64,000 nt of DNA from SIG622 sp045600125 (GCA_045600125.1 JAZRXH010000095.1:1-64000); one strand, 5' to 3'; positions 1 through 8,612 are shown, counted from the stretch's first letter. Notes: a model not told the origin generated them from the letters alone. Numbers and translations are program-made.

Positions 1-580
1 CCGCTTCAAGAAGCCTTATGTCCATCTTGGCGATGATGGAGTAGATCGGCAGTACCATATAGGGAAAATAGTCGTATACCATGCCGATGACGACGGCGCT
101 CTCGGTACCGATGATGTGTACCTTGCCGAGACCGATGGAAGTGAGGAAGCCGTTCAGTATGCCGGTGTCCTGCAGGATGGTCATCCATGCATAGGTACGG
201 ATGAGGAAGTTCATCCACATGGGGATCATGATGAGCGTCAGGGCGATCTTCTGCGTTCTTGCGCCGGCGCGGGCAATGATATACGCCGTCGGGTAGCCGA
301 GAAGAAGACAGATAGCGGTGGAGATGACCGCCAGCTTCAGCGAACGCCAGAAAATGAGAAGGTAGGTATGCACCTCCGCATCGTTTACAAGGCTTGTCGC
401 CGTGAAGAAGCGGGTGATATTCTGCGTCGTAAAGTGAAAGTCGTTATCGGTGAAAGCGTAGTATGCCACGAACACCAGCGGAACGACGACAAAAAGCGCA
501 GCCCAAACAGAGTAGGGGATAAGCGCAATTCTGTGCGAATTGTCCGTGCGGTGCCGGGTGCTTGCGGAAGCCGTTGTCAT
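1..580 (-). CDS. potB: Spermidine/putrescine ABC transporter permease PotB-like (3' part outside window)
   Basis: Inner permease of a polyamine ABC importer in the cytoplasmic membrane. The first 193 codons are visible; the gene runs off the left edge. The N-terminus is a short basic stretch followed by a membrane segment (IPYSVWAALFVVVPLVFV), then a periplasmic-type loop and further hydrophobic segments typical of the PotB/PotH family (AVISTAICLLLGYPTAYI, IPMWMNFLIRTYAWM). Its ATG overlaps the potA stop as ATGA (578-580 with 577-579), so the two are translationally coupled. Assignment to polyamines rests on the potA-potB pairing and the RTYAWM-type region; another small organic cation is possible. 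potC and potD would be expected beyond the edge. Confidence 0.85.
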   Translation of the reverse strand, partial: MTTASASTRHRTDNSHRIALIPYSVWAALFVVVPLVFVAYYAFTDNDFHFTTQNITRFFTATSLVNDAEVHTYLLIFWRSLKLAVISTAICLLLGYPTAYIIARAGARTQKIALTLIMIPMWMNFLIRTYAWMTILQDTGILNGFLTSIGLGKVHIIGTESAVVIGMVYDYFPYMVLPIYSIIAKMDIRLLEA

Positions 581-1716
581 TCTTCTGCCCTGCTTTCTTC
601 CTCGCTCGTCGGATCGGCAAGCTCGTCAAGCTCGTTGGAGAAGGAGGAATAGTCGCCGTAAAGACCGGAGTATTCGCTCTTTTTCATGATATGGATGGCG
701 TCCGGTTCGATGTAGAGACCGATATGCTCGTCCACGTCCACAAAGTCGGTGGTCTGTATCATCCACTTGAAGCCGCCGATGTCCACGATGACCTCGTAAT
801 GAACGCCCATGAAGGTAACGGAGGTAACGACGCCCTTCAGGTGTCCCCTTTCCTCGGGAACGATGTCCACGTCCTCGGGACGGACGACCACGTCTACCGG
901 CTGCATCTTATCAAAGCCGGTATCCACGCAGTTAAAGGTGTGATCGGAAAAACGTACTTTCCGGTCCTCAAGAAATACACCGTCCAGAATATTGCTCTCG
1001 CCGATGAAGTCGGCAACGAAGGCATTGACCGGTTCGTTATAAACGTCGATGGGCGTTCCGATCTGCTGGATGCGTCCCTCGCTCATGACGACGACGGTAT
1101 CGCTCATGGTGAGCGCTTCCTCCTGGTCGTGCGTAACGAAAACGAAGGTGATGCCGGTCGCTTTCTGAATCTTCTTCAGCTCCTGCTGCATATCCTTGCG
1201 GAGCTTTAAGTCGAGAGCCGCAAGAGGCTCGTCCAGAAGAAGCACCTTCGGACGGTTGACAAGAGCGCGGGCGATGGCGACACGCTGCTGCTGACCGCCG
1301 GAAAGGGAATCCACGTTTCTCGTGGCGAAGCTTTCCAGGTTCACGAGCTTCAGCATTTCGTTCACACGCTCGACGATCTCTTTCTCCGGTGTCTTTTTGT
1401 TGATGCGGAGACCGAAGGCTATGTTCTCATATACGTTCAGGTGAGGGAACAGGGCGTATTTCTGAAATACGGTGTTCACCTGACGCTTGTAGGCGGGAAC
1501 GTTGTTGATCTTCGCACCGTCGAAATATACGTCTCCGCTGTCCGGCGTGATAAAGCCGCCGATGATCCGGAGCGTCGTGGTCTTGCCGCATCCCGAGGGA
1601 CCGAGCAGAGTGACGAACTCCTTGTCGCGGATGTCAAGGTCTATACTTTTGAGGACCTGCTCGCCGTCAAACTGAACGACGATGTCCTTGAGACTTACGA
1701 TAACGTTGTTTTCCAA
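577..1716 (-). CDS. potA: Polyamine ABC transporter ATP-binding protein PotA
   Basis: ATPase subunit driving spermidine/putrescine import. Walker A GPSGCGKTT is at about residues 39-47, the signature LSGGQQQR at 138-145, Walker B LLLDEP at 159-164, and a C-terminal TOBE-type regulatory domain follows about residue 240. I chose the TTG at 1716 because AGAGG lies 8 nt upstream and it gives 379 aa, normal for PotA. The frame stays open to an ATG at 1803, which has no ribosome binding site. The predicted transcript start near 1830 leaves about a 110-nt leader. First gene of the pot operon, overlapping potB by 4 nt. The C-terminal tail is acidic. Confidence 0.92.
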   Translation of the reverse strand: MENNVIVSLKDIVVQFDGEQVLKSIDLDIRDKEFVTLLGPSGCGKTTTLRIIGGFITPDSGDVYFDGAKINNVPAYKRQVNTVFQKYALFPHLNVYENIAFGLRINKKTPEKEIVERVNEMLKLVNLESFATRNVDSLSGGQQQRVAIARALVNRPKVLLLDEPLAALDLKLRKDMQQELKKIQKATGITFVFVTHDQEEALTMSDTVVVMSEGRIQQIGTPIDVYNEPVNAFVADFIGESNILDGVFLEDRKVRFSDHTFNCVDTGFDKMQPVDVVVRPEDVDIVPEERGHLKGVVTSVTFMGVHYEVIVDIGGFKWMIQTTDFVDVDEHIGLYIEPDAIHIMKKSEYSGLYGDYSSFSNELDELADPTSEEESRAEE

Positions 1717-1836
1717 TCCCTGCACCTCTGTGCCGTGCTGTGTTCGGCGCACTTTCCGCCTTACGGCTGTTATGTTTTCGATGTTTGCGTGCCTTCTTTT
1801 CATACAGCAGTATCGATTTGAAAAAAAGACTAAGAT

Positions 1837-1865
1837 AATATATAACATTTTTACCCGTTTGTCAA
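1837..1865 (-). promoter_or_regulatory. Sigma-A-type promoter of the potAB operon
   Basis: On the minus strand, -35 TTGACA (1865-1860) and -10 TATATT (1842-1837) are separated by 17 nt. It directs transcription into potA. The A-tract-phased segment 1877-2010 begins just upstream of the -35 box. Confidence 0.75.
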
Positions 1866-1876
1866 TAGTTTTTCAT

Positions 1877-2010
1877 AAAAATATCCCGAAATATCCCAAA
1901 ATTCTTTGAAATATCCCAATTTTCCCCGAAATAGTGTCGAAAATACCCCGTAATAGTCTGTTTTCCTCTGTAATCCTCCGAAATCCTCCCGAATCCTTCC
2001 TGCCATTTCC
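1877..2010. repeat. Degenerate 10-bp phased A-tract / CCC repeats
   Basis: AAATATCCC occurs at 1879-1887, 1889-1897 and 1909-1917. Degenerate versions continue at about ten-base steps (GAAATAGTG, AAATACCCC, TAATCCTCC, AAATCCTCC, GAATCCTTCC) to about 2010. A-runs recur every 10 to 10.5 bp, the helical repeat, which is the known pattern of intrinsically curved DNA. It lies directly upstream of the potA -35 box. Tandem binding sites for a response regulator are an alternative. Confidence 0.7.
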
Positions 2011-2055
2011 GCTGTTCTGCATCCTGCAAAAACAGAAATGCGAATGCGCCGGAAA

Positions 2056-2069
2056 TGTAAACGTTTACA
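2056..2069. promoter_or_regulatory. cre-like perfect palindrome (CcpA/LacI-family operator candidate)
   Basis: TGTAAACGTTTACA is a perfect 14-bp palindrome that fits the Gram-positive catabolite-response element pattern TGWNANCGNTNWCA. It sits 19 nt upstream of the yicC -35 box and about 190 nt upstream of the potA -35 box, so it could activate or repress either gene. The match is seen; binding by CcpA is inference. Confidence 0.5.
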
Positions 2070-2088
2070 AATAATCGCATTTTCGGCA

Positions 2089-2117
2089 TTGACAAAACAG
2101 ATAATATATTGTATAAT
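2089..2117 (+). promoter_or_regulatory. Consensus sigma-A promoter of yicC
   Basis: TTGACA (2089-2094), a 17-nt spacer and TATAAT (2112-2117): both hexamers perfect. It shares the 16-mer TTGACAAAACAGATAA with the acp promoter at 15948. It probably drives yicC and much of the downstream core-gene run. Confidence 0.85.
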
Positions 2118-2210
2118 GAAATGATAAAATTGACGATAATGGATTTTTGTTTGCATACGGCAAGTCCATACCGGTACTATGCCGCTTACGGCGGCGGAAT
2201 GGAGACAAAT

Positions 2211-3110
2211 ATGATTCTCAGTATGACGGGCTTCGGCAGGGGGAAGTGCAGCGGCGGCGGATGCGATTACACCGTGGAGATAAAGTCGGTGAATTCCCGT
2301 TTCAGCGACGTTACCTGCAAGATGCCGAAGACCTTCTTCCGTGCGGAGGAAAAAATAAAGCAGGAGATCGCCAAGGTCGCATCGAGAGGAAAAATCGAGT
2401 TTTACCTTACCGTCGAGACCAGCAAGGACGCCGAGGACGACAATATCGAGCTGAACGAGCCGTACATAAGAGGCTATCTCAAGGCGCTGACACGTCTCAG
2501 TGAAGAATTCGGTCTTCGGAACGACGTATCGGTCATGTCGGTCGCCAAGAACCCCGAGGTGTTCATGCGGGCAAGAGCCGACGATGAAAGCGCCGACGAG
2601 CTTCTCGAAAAGATCCGTCCCGCCCTTACCGAGGCGCTGAACGAATTCCACGGCATGAAGCGCACGGAAGGCACAAGGCTTGTCAATGACATTTATACAA
2701 AGATTGATACCATCGAAAGCATGGTGGAGGTCATCAAGACCAAGGTCCCGGAAACGGTGGAGAATTACAGAGTCCGTCTCACCGAAAGAGTGAAGGAGTT
2801 CCTTTCCGAAGCGCAGATCGACGAGAACCGCATCATCGAAGAGGTTGCCATCTTCACCGATAAGGCTGCCATCGACGAGGAAATGGTGCGTCTTGGCAGT
2901 CACATTGCGGAATTCCGTTCGATCCTTGCCGAGAACGAAAAGAGCGAGGCGGTGCCGGTGGGAAGAAAGCTCGACTTCCTTCTGCAGGAGATCAACCGGG
3001 AGATCAACACCACCGGAAGCAAGTGCAGCAGCGCCGATACGGCAAAGATCGTGGTAGACGCCAAGAGCGAGGCGGAAAAGGTGCGTGAACAGATTCAGAA
3101 TCTCGAATAA
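2211..3110 (+). CDS. yicC: YicC-family endoribonuclease
   Basis: YicC/YloC proteins are hexameric endoribonucleases implicated in sRNA and mRNA turnover. The start MILSMTGFGRG matches the family's invariant N-terminus. The chosen ATG at 2211 is preceded by GGAG six bases upstream; upstream in-frame ATGs have no such site. At 299 aa it has the family length. The C-terminal region has the conserved glycine/charged block (GRKLDFLLQEINREINT, then a KSEAEKVREQIQN helix). It is followed by remA and gmk, the usual Firmicutes order. The 87-nt leader starts from a consensus promoter. Confidence 0.93.
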   Translation: MILSMTGFGRGKCSGGGCDYTVEIKSVNSRFSDVTCKMPKTFFRAEEKIKQEIAKVASRGKIEFYLTVETSKDAEDDNIELNEPYIRGYLKALTRLSEEFGLRNDVSVMSVAKNPEVFMRARADDESADELLEKIRPALTEALNEFHGMKRTEGTRLVNDIYTKIDTIESMVEVIKTKVPETVENYRVRLTERVKEFLSEAQIDENRIIEEVAIFTDKAAIDEEMVRLGSHIAEFRSILAENEKSEAVPVGRKLDFLLQEINREINTTGSKCSSADTAKIVVDAKSEAEKVREQIQNLE

Positions 3111-3161
3111 GACGGAATGCAGTGTCACATAGGATTTTAACTCTGAAAGGAAGGAAAGCTT

Positions 3162-3443
3162 ATGCAGCTTATCAATATAGGATTCGGAAATATGGTTTCG
3201 GCAAACAGGATCGTGGCTCTTGTGAGCCCGGACTCGGCGCCGATCAAAAGACTGATCCAGGATACCCGTGAGTCCGGCAAGCTCATCGACGTGACATGCG
3301 GCAGAAGAACGAGAGCCGTAGTCATCACCGACAGCGACCACATCATTCTCTCCGCCGTACAGCCGGAAACCATCTCCAACCGAGTCAGCGGCAACGACGC
3401 CGGCGATGACGAGGATGAGGAGGAAGAATCCGATGAGAAGTAA
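3162..3443 (+). CDS. remA: RemA-like extracellular matrix regulator (DUF370)
   Basis: RemA is a small DNA-binding activator of matrix and osmoprotection genes in Bacillus; orthologues lie between yicC and gmk across Firmicutes. The signature start (INIGFGNMVSANRIVALVSPDSAPIKR) and RRTRAVVITDSDHIILSAV are intact. AGGAAGGAAAG precedes the ATG. At 93 aa it is slightly long because the last 15 residues are almost all Asp/Glu (DDEDEEEESDE), which the Bacillus protein lacks. That tail is encoded by GAxGAx repeats that double as the gmk ribosome binding site. It overlaps gmk by 11 nt. Confidence 0.9.
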   Translation: MQLINIGFGNMVSANRIVALVSPDSAPIKRLIQDTRESGKLIDVTCGRRTRAVVITDSDHIILSAVQPETISNRVSGNDAGDDEDEEEESDEK

Positions 3444-4056
3444 GGATATGAAGGAAGGACGTCTCATCGTCGTGTCCGGTCCCTCCGGCGCCGGGAAGGG
3501 GACGGTCCTGAAACAGCTTCTCTCCGCCCACGACGAGTATATGTATTCGGTATCCGCCACCACAAGACTGCCCCGCGACGGCGAAGTGAACGGCACCGAT
3601 TACTTCTTTCTGACAAGAGATGAATTTACCTCGATGATCGACGCCGGCGGCCTTCTCGAGTACGCCGTATACAACAACAACTTTTACGGTACTCCGAGAA
3701 AGTTCGTGGAGAACACCCTTGCGGACGGCAAAAACGTGGTGCTGGAGATCGACGTGCAGGGAGCATTGCAGATCAGGAAGATCTTTCCCGGCGCCATCTT
3801 CATCTTCATAACGCCCGAAAGCTACGGCACTCTCGCCGCCCGCCTCTCCGGAAGAGGCACCGAGACCGAGGAGGTAATCGGTTCCCGTCTTTCCATCGCA
3901 AAGAAGGAAGCACCTCTCGCATTCCTTTACGACTACGTGGTCGTGAACCGGGAGAACCGTCTTGACGAAGCGGTGGAGGATATCCTCGCCTGCGTCCGGG
4001 CGGAGAACCTGAAGCCGGTTATCAACCGGGACGTCATCGAGACCTACATCGGCTGA
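3433..4056 (+). CDS. gmk: Guanylate kinase
   Basis: Phosphorylates GMP to GDP in the cytoplasm. P-loop GPSGAGKG is at residues 16-23, followed by the GMP-binding motif TTRLPRDGEVNGTDYFF. The start at 3433 gives 207 aa, the usual length; AGGAGGAAG about 10 nt upstream inside remA serves as ribosome binding site. ATGs at 3406 and 3448 are possible alternatives. The overlap with remA implies coupled translation; rpoZ follows 61 nt downstream. Confidence 0.95.
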   Translation: MRSKDMKEGRLIVVSGPSGAGKGTVLKQLLSAHDEYMYSVSATTRLPRDGEVNGTDYFFLTRDEFTSMIDAGGLLEYAVYNNNFYGTPRKFVENTLADGKNVVLEIDVQGALQIRKIFPGAIFIFITPESYGTLAARLSGRGTETEEVIGSRLSIAKKEAPLAFLYDYVVVNRENRLDEAVEDILACVRAENLKPVINRDVIETYIG

Positions 4057-4117
4057 CAAGAGCCTGACAAGTATCGTAACAAAAAACTTTATATATGAAA
4101 AAAGGAGAAAACCCATC

Positions 4118-4450
4118 ATGATGATCAAGCCTTCCATTGAACAGCTTACCGAAGAAAGCAGCTGCAACCGTTATACCCTCGTGATTGCCGCTGCCAAGAG
4201 CGCCAGATACGTGACCGCCAAGCAGAAGCTTTACAGAGACACCGAAAGGATCGAAAAGTCCGAGATGAAGTCCGAAAAGCAGGACAAGACGGATGATATC
4301 GTCATCCCCGCAACCGAAAAGCAGCCTCTTCGCCGTGACCTCTACGAGGAAAAGCCCGTCAGCGCCGGTATTTCTCTTATCCACGACGGAGACTTCCGCA
4401 TCATCAAGCCCGCCGAAATCGCCAAGGCAGACGGCACGTTGCCGGAATAA
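4118..4450 (+). CDS. rpoZ: DNA-directed RNA polymerase omega subunit
   Basis: Omega stabilises the beta-prime subunit of RNA polymerase. The conserved start (IKPSIEQL...NRYTLVIAAAKSAR) and the later KPVSAGISLI match RpoZ. A strong AAAGGAG lies 10 nt before the first of two adjacent ATGs (4118, 4121). At 110 aa it is longer than typical (60-90 aa) because of a charged lysine/glutamate linker at about residues 48-68. Its place between gmk and priA is the standard one. Confidence 0.92.
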   Translation: MMIKPSIEQLTEESSCNRYTLVIAAAKSARYVTAKQKLYRDTERIEKSEMKSEKQDKTDDIVIPATEKQPLRRDLYEEKPVSAGISLIHDGDFRIIKPAEIAKADGTLPE

Positions 4451-4546
4451 GCGCATTTTCTTCAAATAGAAGGACGCAGATTTTCAGAGATTCAAAGACG
4501 CAAAGACTCAAAGAGAGAATAATTCGTTGTGCAGGGGGTGTTCGTT

Positions 4547-7057
4547 ATGACTGAGATCTCTCATGCTGCGGCGGGTACGTCCTGCCGTATAGTGGGTGTT
4601 CACATATTGAACGCCCCCTATCAGATAGATAAGGAATACGATTACGAGCTGCCGCAGAATACCGTGGATTCCATCGGCATCGGCAGCATCGTCGTGGTCC
4701 CCTTCGGCGGCGGCAACCGTTACGTTCTCGCCGTGGTGTCTTCCTTCAAAGACGAGACCGACGTGAAGATGCTGAAGCCGGTGACGGGAGTGCCCATCGA
4801 GGGACTTTCCATCGGCGAAGAGCTGTACGGCCTTTGTGAATTTATGAAGGAACGGGTCTTCTGCTCAATCGGAGAGGCGGCGAAAACCGTTCTTCCCTCG
4901 GGACTCAGCGTAAAGACCAACGTGTATTACACGGTGGGGAATCGGAGGGACTCGGTAAAGCTGAATGCCGAAACGGCAAAGATCGTCGACTATATAGCCG
5001 CAAAGGAAAAGGCGACCGAAGCCGAGATCAAGGCGGAATTCGGCAAGGCGGCTTCCTGCCTTGCAAGACTCGTGCGGATGGAAGTGCTGGAGCGGACGAG
5101 CGACATCAACTGCCGTCTGAACACCAAAAGCGACCGGTACGTCCGCCTCCTTCTCGGCAGCGAGGAGCTTTCCGAACGTCTCGAGAGCCATCGGAGCGGT
5201 TTTACAAGAAAGCAGCTGGATGCTCTGTATTTCCTTATCAAAAATCCGTTTTCCCCTCTTTCGGAGCTTACGGAGTACGCATCGGTCGGTGAATCGGTGG
5301 TGAGGGAGCTTGTGAAAAAGGAAGCGGTGGAGATCGTTCCGATCCCGACCGACCGGAATCCTTACATGAACGTCGAAAAGAGCCATGCCGACTTCAGTCT
5401 CAGCCCCGAGCAGCAGGCGGCGTTCGATACGCTTCTCGAATTGTATAAGGATAAGGAACCGAGGGCGGCGCTTCTCTTCGGTGTGACGGGAAGCGGCAAG
5501 ACCAACGTCATCCAGAAGCTCTGCGATAAGGCGCTGGAGGACGGAAAGGGCGTTATCATCCTCGTTCCCGAGATCGCTCTCACGTCGCAGGCGGTGGGCA
5601 TCTTTGCGGGACGGTACGGCGAAAAGGTCGCCGTGCTCCATTCGGGACTCTCTGCCGGAGAGCGGCTGGACGCATGGAGAAGGATTTCCTCGGGGGACGC
5701 TTCGGTAGTCCTCGGGACACGCTCGGCGATTTTCGCTCCCGTAAAAGAGCTCGGTCTTATTGTTATCGACGAGGAGCAGGAAAGCTCCTTCAAGTCGGAC
5801 ATGACGCCCCGGTATCACGCCCGGGATATCGCCAGATACCGCTGTGCAAAGACCGGAGCCATGATGCTCCTTTCCTCCGCAACGCCGAGCATAGAAAGCT
5901 ATTATAAAGCCAAAGAGGGCGTTTACACCCTCGTGACTATGAAAAACCGTTATTCCAAGAACGGGCTTCCCGACGTCGAGATCTGCGACATGCGGGACGA
6001 TACCGGCATTCCGAATACGGCGGACGGCTCGGAGGTGGCGCAGAGGCTTGTGGGGACAAGACTCCATACCGAGCTGAAAGAGAACCTCGAAAAAGGCGAG
6101 CAGTCGGTGCTGTTCATCAACCGGCGGGGCTACCGTGCCTTTATTTCCTGCCGCAAGTGCGGATACGTCATGAAGTGTCCCCACTGCTCGGTATCCATGA
6201 CGTACCATAAATACGGATATGCCGGCGGACGGATGAAGTGCCATTATTGTGGCTATGAGACCGCCGTACCGACCGTGTGTCCCGAATGCGGGAGCGAGCA
6301 TATTTCGTCGATGGGTACCGGAACGCAGATGCTGGAGGAACAGCTGGGACAGTATTTTCCCGAGGCTCGTCTGCTTCGGATGGACACCGATACGACAAGC
6401 GGAAAGCTGGGACACGACGCCATCCTCGAGAGCTTTCGGAAGCACGAGGCGGATATCCTCCTCGGAACGCAGATGGTGACGAAGGGACACGATTTCGGCG
6501 CCGTTTCTCTGGTGGGCGTCCTTAATGCCGATACCTCTCTTTACATACCCGACTACCGTGCCAACGAGCGCACCTTTGCTCTTCTTACGCAGGTCATCGG
6601 CAGAGCGGGCAGGGCAGAACGTCCCGGCAGAGCTATCATCCAGAGCTATTCCCCCGAGCACGAGGTCATACAGAAGGCGAAAACGCAGGACTACGAAAAA
6701 TTCTACGAAAGCGAGATCCGTTTCCGGAAGGCGGCAAAATACCCGCCGTTCTGCGACATCATGAAAATCTCCTTCAGCTCGGAAATCGAGAACGACGCCA
6801 TAAAGTCGGCTTCCCGCTTTGCTGCAAGACTGGATGAGGAACGGAGCGGTGCTTTCTCCGACGCAAAGCTTCTTGTGTTCGGACCCTTCGCTGCGGGCGT
6901 CTATAAAGTTGCGGGAAGGTACCGGATCAACATCGTCGTAAAGTGCGGCAACACCAGGAGGACAAGAGAGCTCTTTGCGGCGCTTTACACGGAATTCCTT
7001 CTCGGCGTTTCCGGGGACGTCAGTATCTCCATGGACATGAACCCGCTCAGTCTGTGA
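4547..7057 (+). CDS. priA: Primosomal protein N' (replication restart helicase PriA)
   Basis: PriA is a 3'-5' DNA helicase that reloads the replisome at collapsed forks. Walker A GVTGSGKT starts near residue 312, motif II IDEEQ near 407-411, motif III LSSATPS, and the eight-cysteine zinc-binding insert begins at Cys535 (CRKCGYVMKCPHC ... CHYCG ... CPECG). The C-terminal helicase lobe has GTQMVTKGHDF and QVIGRAGRAERPG. ATG 4547 is preceded by AGGGGGTG; a GTG at 4529 lies in frame upstream. 836 aa. Motif II reads DEEQ, not the usual PriA DEEH. It sits in the gmk-rpoZ-priA-def-fmt order of many Firmicutes. Confidence 0.96.
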   Translation: MTEISHAAAGTSCRIVGVHILNAPYQIDKEYDYELPQNTVDSIGIGSIVVVPFGGGNRYVLAVVSSFKDETDVKMLKPVTGVPIEGLSIGEELYGLCEFMKERVFCSIGEAAKTVLPSGLSVKTNVYYTVGNRRDSVKLNAETAKIVDYIAAKEKATEAEIKAEFGKAASCLARLVRMEVLERTSDINCRLNTKSDRYVRLLLGSEELSERLESHRSGFTRKQLDALYFLIKNPFSPLSELTEYASVGESVVRELVKKEAVEIVPIPTDRNPYMNVEKSHADFSLSPEQQAAFDTLLELYKDKEPRAALLFGVTGSGKTNVIQKLCDKALEDGKGVIILVPEIALTSQAVGIFAGRYGEKVAVLHSGLSAGERLDAWRRISSGDASVVLGTRSAIFAPVKELGLIVIDEEQESSFKSDMTPRYHARDIARYRCAKTGAMMLLSSATPSIESYYKAKEGVYTLVTMKNRYSKNGLPDVEICDMRDDTGIPNTADGSEVAQRLVGTRLHTELKENLEKGEQSVLFINRRGYRAFISCRKCGYVMKCPHCSVSMTYHKYGYAGGRMKCHYCGYETAVPTVCPECGSEHISSMGTGTQMLEEQLGQYFPEARLLRMDTDTTSGKLGHDAILESFRKHEADILLGTQMVTKGHDFGAVSLVGVLNADTSLYIPDYRANERTFALLTQVIGRAGRAERPGRAIIQSYSPEHEVIQKAKTQDYEKFYESEIRFRKAAKYPPFCDIMKISFSSEIENDAIKSASRFAARLDEERSGAFSDAKLLVFGPFAAGVYKVAGRYRINIVVKCGNTRRTRELFAALYTEFLLGVSGDVSISMDMNPLSL

Positions 7058-7133
7058 CGGCGCTTTCAAAATAGAACGAGAATAAAACCTTATAATATAA
7101 ATCGCATCTTCCAAAAAGAAAGGAATGTTCAGC

Positions 7134-7610
7134 ATGGCATATCTCCACATCATGACCGAAAAGGAGCCGGTGCTCCGCAAAATATCCAAGCCCGTGACCG
7201 AAATATCCCAGAGAACTCTCACACTTCTCGACGATATGGCGGATACCCTTATCCGTGCCGAGGGCGTCGGTCTTGCCGCTCCGCAGGTGGGCGTTCTCAA
7301 AAGAATGTTCATCATGGACATAAAGCCGGACGACGGACACGAGATCGTGGAATTCATAAACCCGAGGATCGTCAAGACCGAGGGTCATCAGGAGGAGATC
7401 GAGGGATGTCTTTCGGTGCCCGGAAAATACGGCATCGTGCCCCGTCCCATGACGGTCACCGTGGAGGCGCAGGACCGCAGCGGCAAGACCTTTACTTTTA
7501 CCGAAAGCGGTCTTTACGGCAAGTGCCTCTGCCACGAGTACGACCATCTGGACGGCATCCTCTATACCGATAAGGCAACACGGATGCTCGACCCGGACGA
7601 GGTGGAATAA
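7134..7610 (+). CDS. def: Peptide deformylase
   Basis: Removes the formyl group from the N-terminal Met of nascent proteins. All three metal/catalytic motifs are present: GVGLAAPQ (residues 44-51), EGCLSVP, and CHEYDHLDG with the HExxH-type pair and Cys of the central motif. I chose ATG 7134 (MAYLHIM) because AAAGGA is about 9 nt upstream; ATG 7125 has the site abutting it. 158 aa is standard. It is paired with fmt, which adds the formyl group. A TATAAT at 7091-7096 has no matching -35. Confidence 0.95.
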   Translation: MAYLHIMTEKEPVLRKISKPVTEISQRTLTLLDDMADTLIRAEGVGLAAPQVGVLKRMFIMDIKPDDGHEIVEFINPRIVKTEGHQEEIEGCLSVPGKYGIVPRPMTVTVEAQDRSGKTFTFTESGLYGKCLCHEYDHLDGILYTDKATRMLDPDEVE

Positions 7611-7658
7611 CGGCAGCCGGCTGCCGCACGACCTTTTGCGAAAGGAAACTACGTTATT

Positions 7659-8612
7659 ATGACTGAAAAAGATTTAAGGATCGTCTATATGGGTACTCCC
7701 GACTTTGCGGTGAGCTCTTTATCCGCTCTTTGCGAGGCGGGCTTCAACGTGGTGGGGGTATTCACAAAGCCCGACACGCTTTCCGGCAGAGGCATGAAGG
7801 TAAAGGTTTCCGACGTGAAGAAATACGCACTGGAAAAAGGACTCCCGGTGTATCAGCCGACGACCTTCAAGGATAACGCCTGCCTCGACCTTCTTCGTGA
7901 GCTTTCTCCCGATATGATCGTCGTTGCCGCCTACGGCAAGATCCTGCCGCCCTACGTCATTGACTATCCGAAGTACGGCTGTATCAACATCCATGGCTCG
8001 CTTCTTCCGAAATACCGGGGAGCGGCGCCCATTCAGAGAGCGGTGCTGAACGGCGACGGGAAGGCGGGACTTACCATTATGAAGATGGACTACGGCATGG
8101 ATACCGGCGATATTCTGAAAACCGCCGAGGTGAAGGTCAGCGATACCGATGATACCGGCAATCTCTTCGACCGCCTCGCCGTTTTGTCAAAAGAACTGAT
8201 CGTGGACGCCGTAAAGGAAATCTATGAAGGAAAGCTGACCCCCGTAAAACAGAACGAAAGCGAAGCCACCTATGCGGATAAGATTACGGCAGAGGAGGAA
8301 ATAATAGATTTCACAAAGAGCTGCCGTGAGGTCCATAACAGGATCCGGGGACTTTCTCCCTTCCCGGGAGCAAGGACCTTCCTCGGCGGAAAGCTCTTCA
8401 AAATCTACGCCTCTTCCTATACCGACTACGCTGCCCCGGAGGATGCGTCTTGCGGCGAGGTCGTCGTTTGCGCCAAGGGCAGGCTGTTTGTAAAGTGTGC
8501 GGACGGCTGTCTTGCCCTGCAGAGCCTGAAGCCGGAAGGAAGCAAGCTTCTGACCGCCGCCGACGTGATCAACGGCAGGAAGGTCGCTCTCGGTGATGTT
8601 TTCGGTGAATGA
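7659..8612 (+). CDS. fmt: Methionyl-tRNA formyltransferase
   Basis: Formylates initiator Met-tRNA using 10-formyl-THF. The formyltransferase triad is visible: Asn110, His112 (INIHGSLLPKYRGA) and Asp148 (MDYGMDTGD), matching Asn106/His108/Asp144 of E. coli. The C-terminal tRNA-binding OB domain starts near residue 210 (IRGLSPFPGA). 317 aa, normal length. It lies 48 nt after def and probably shares its transcript. Confidence 0.96.
   Translation: MTEKDLRIVYMGTPDFAVSSLSALCEAGFNVVGVFTKPDTLSGRGMKVKVSDVKKYALEKGLPVYQPTTFKDNACLDLLRELSPDMIVVAAYGKILPPYVIDYPKYGCINIHGSLLPKYRGAAPIQRAVLNGDGKAGLTIMKMDYGMDTGDILKTAEVKVSDTDDTGNLFDRLAVLSKELIVDAVKEIYEGKLTPVKQNESEATYADKITAEEEIIDFTKSCREVHNRIRGLSPFPGARTFLGGKLFKIYASSYTDYAAPEDASCGEVVVCAKGRLFVKCADGCLALQSLKPEGSKLLTAADVINGRKVALGDVFGE

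Larger units (their letters stand above)
1717..2210. other. Intergenic region between divergent potA and yicC
   Basis: A 494-base region with no convincing gene. It carries the potA promoter (minus strand), a ten-base-phased repeat of A-tracts and pyrimidine runs (1877-2010), a perfect 14-bp palindrome (2056-2069), the yicC promoter (2089-2117) and a leader of about 87 nt before yicC. Short open frames here lack ribosome binding sites. Confidence 0.8.

Noticed and set aside
7091..7096. TATAAT before def as a separate promoter
   Set aside because: No -35 hexamer at 16-18 nt and no TG extension.
4865..7375. Open frame of about 840 codons on the minus strand across priA and def
   Set aside because: Antisense shadow of priA; no recognisable domain and it runs into the next gene.
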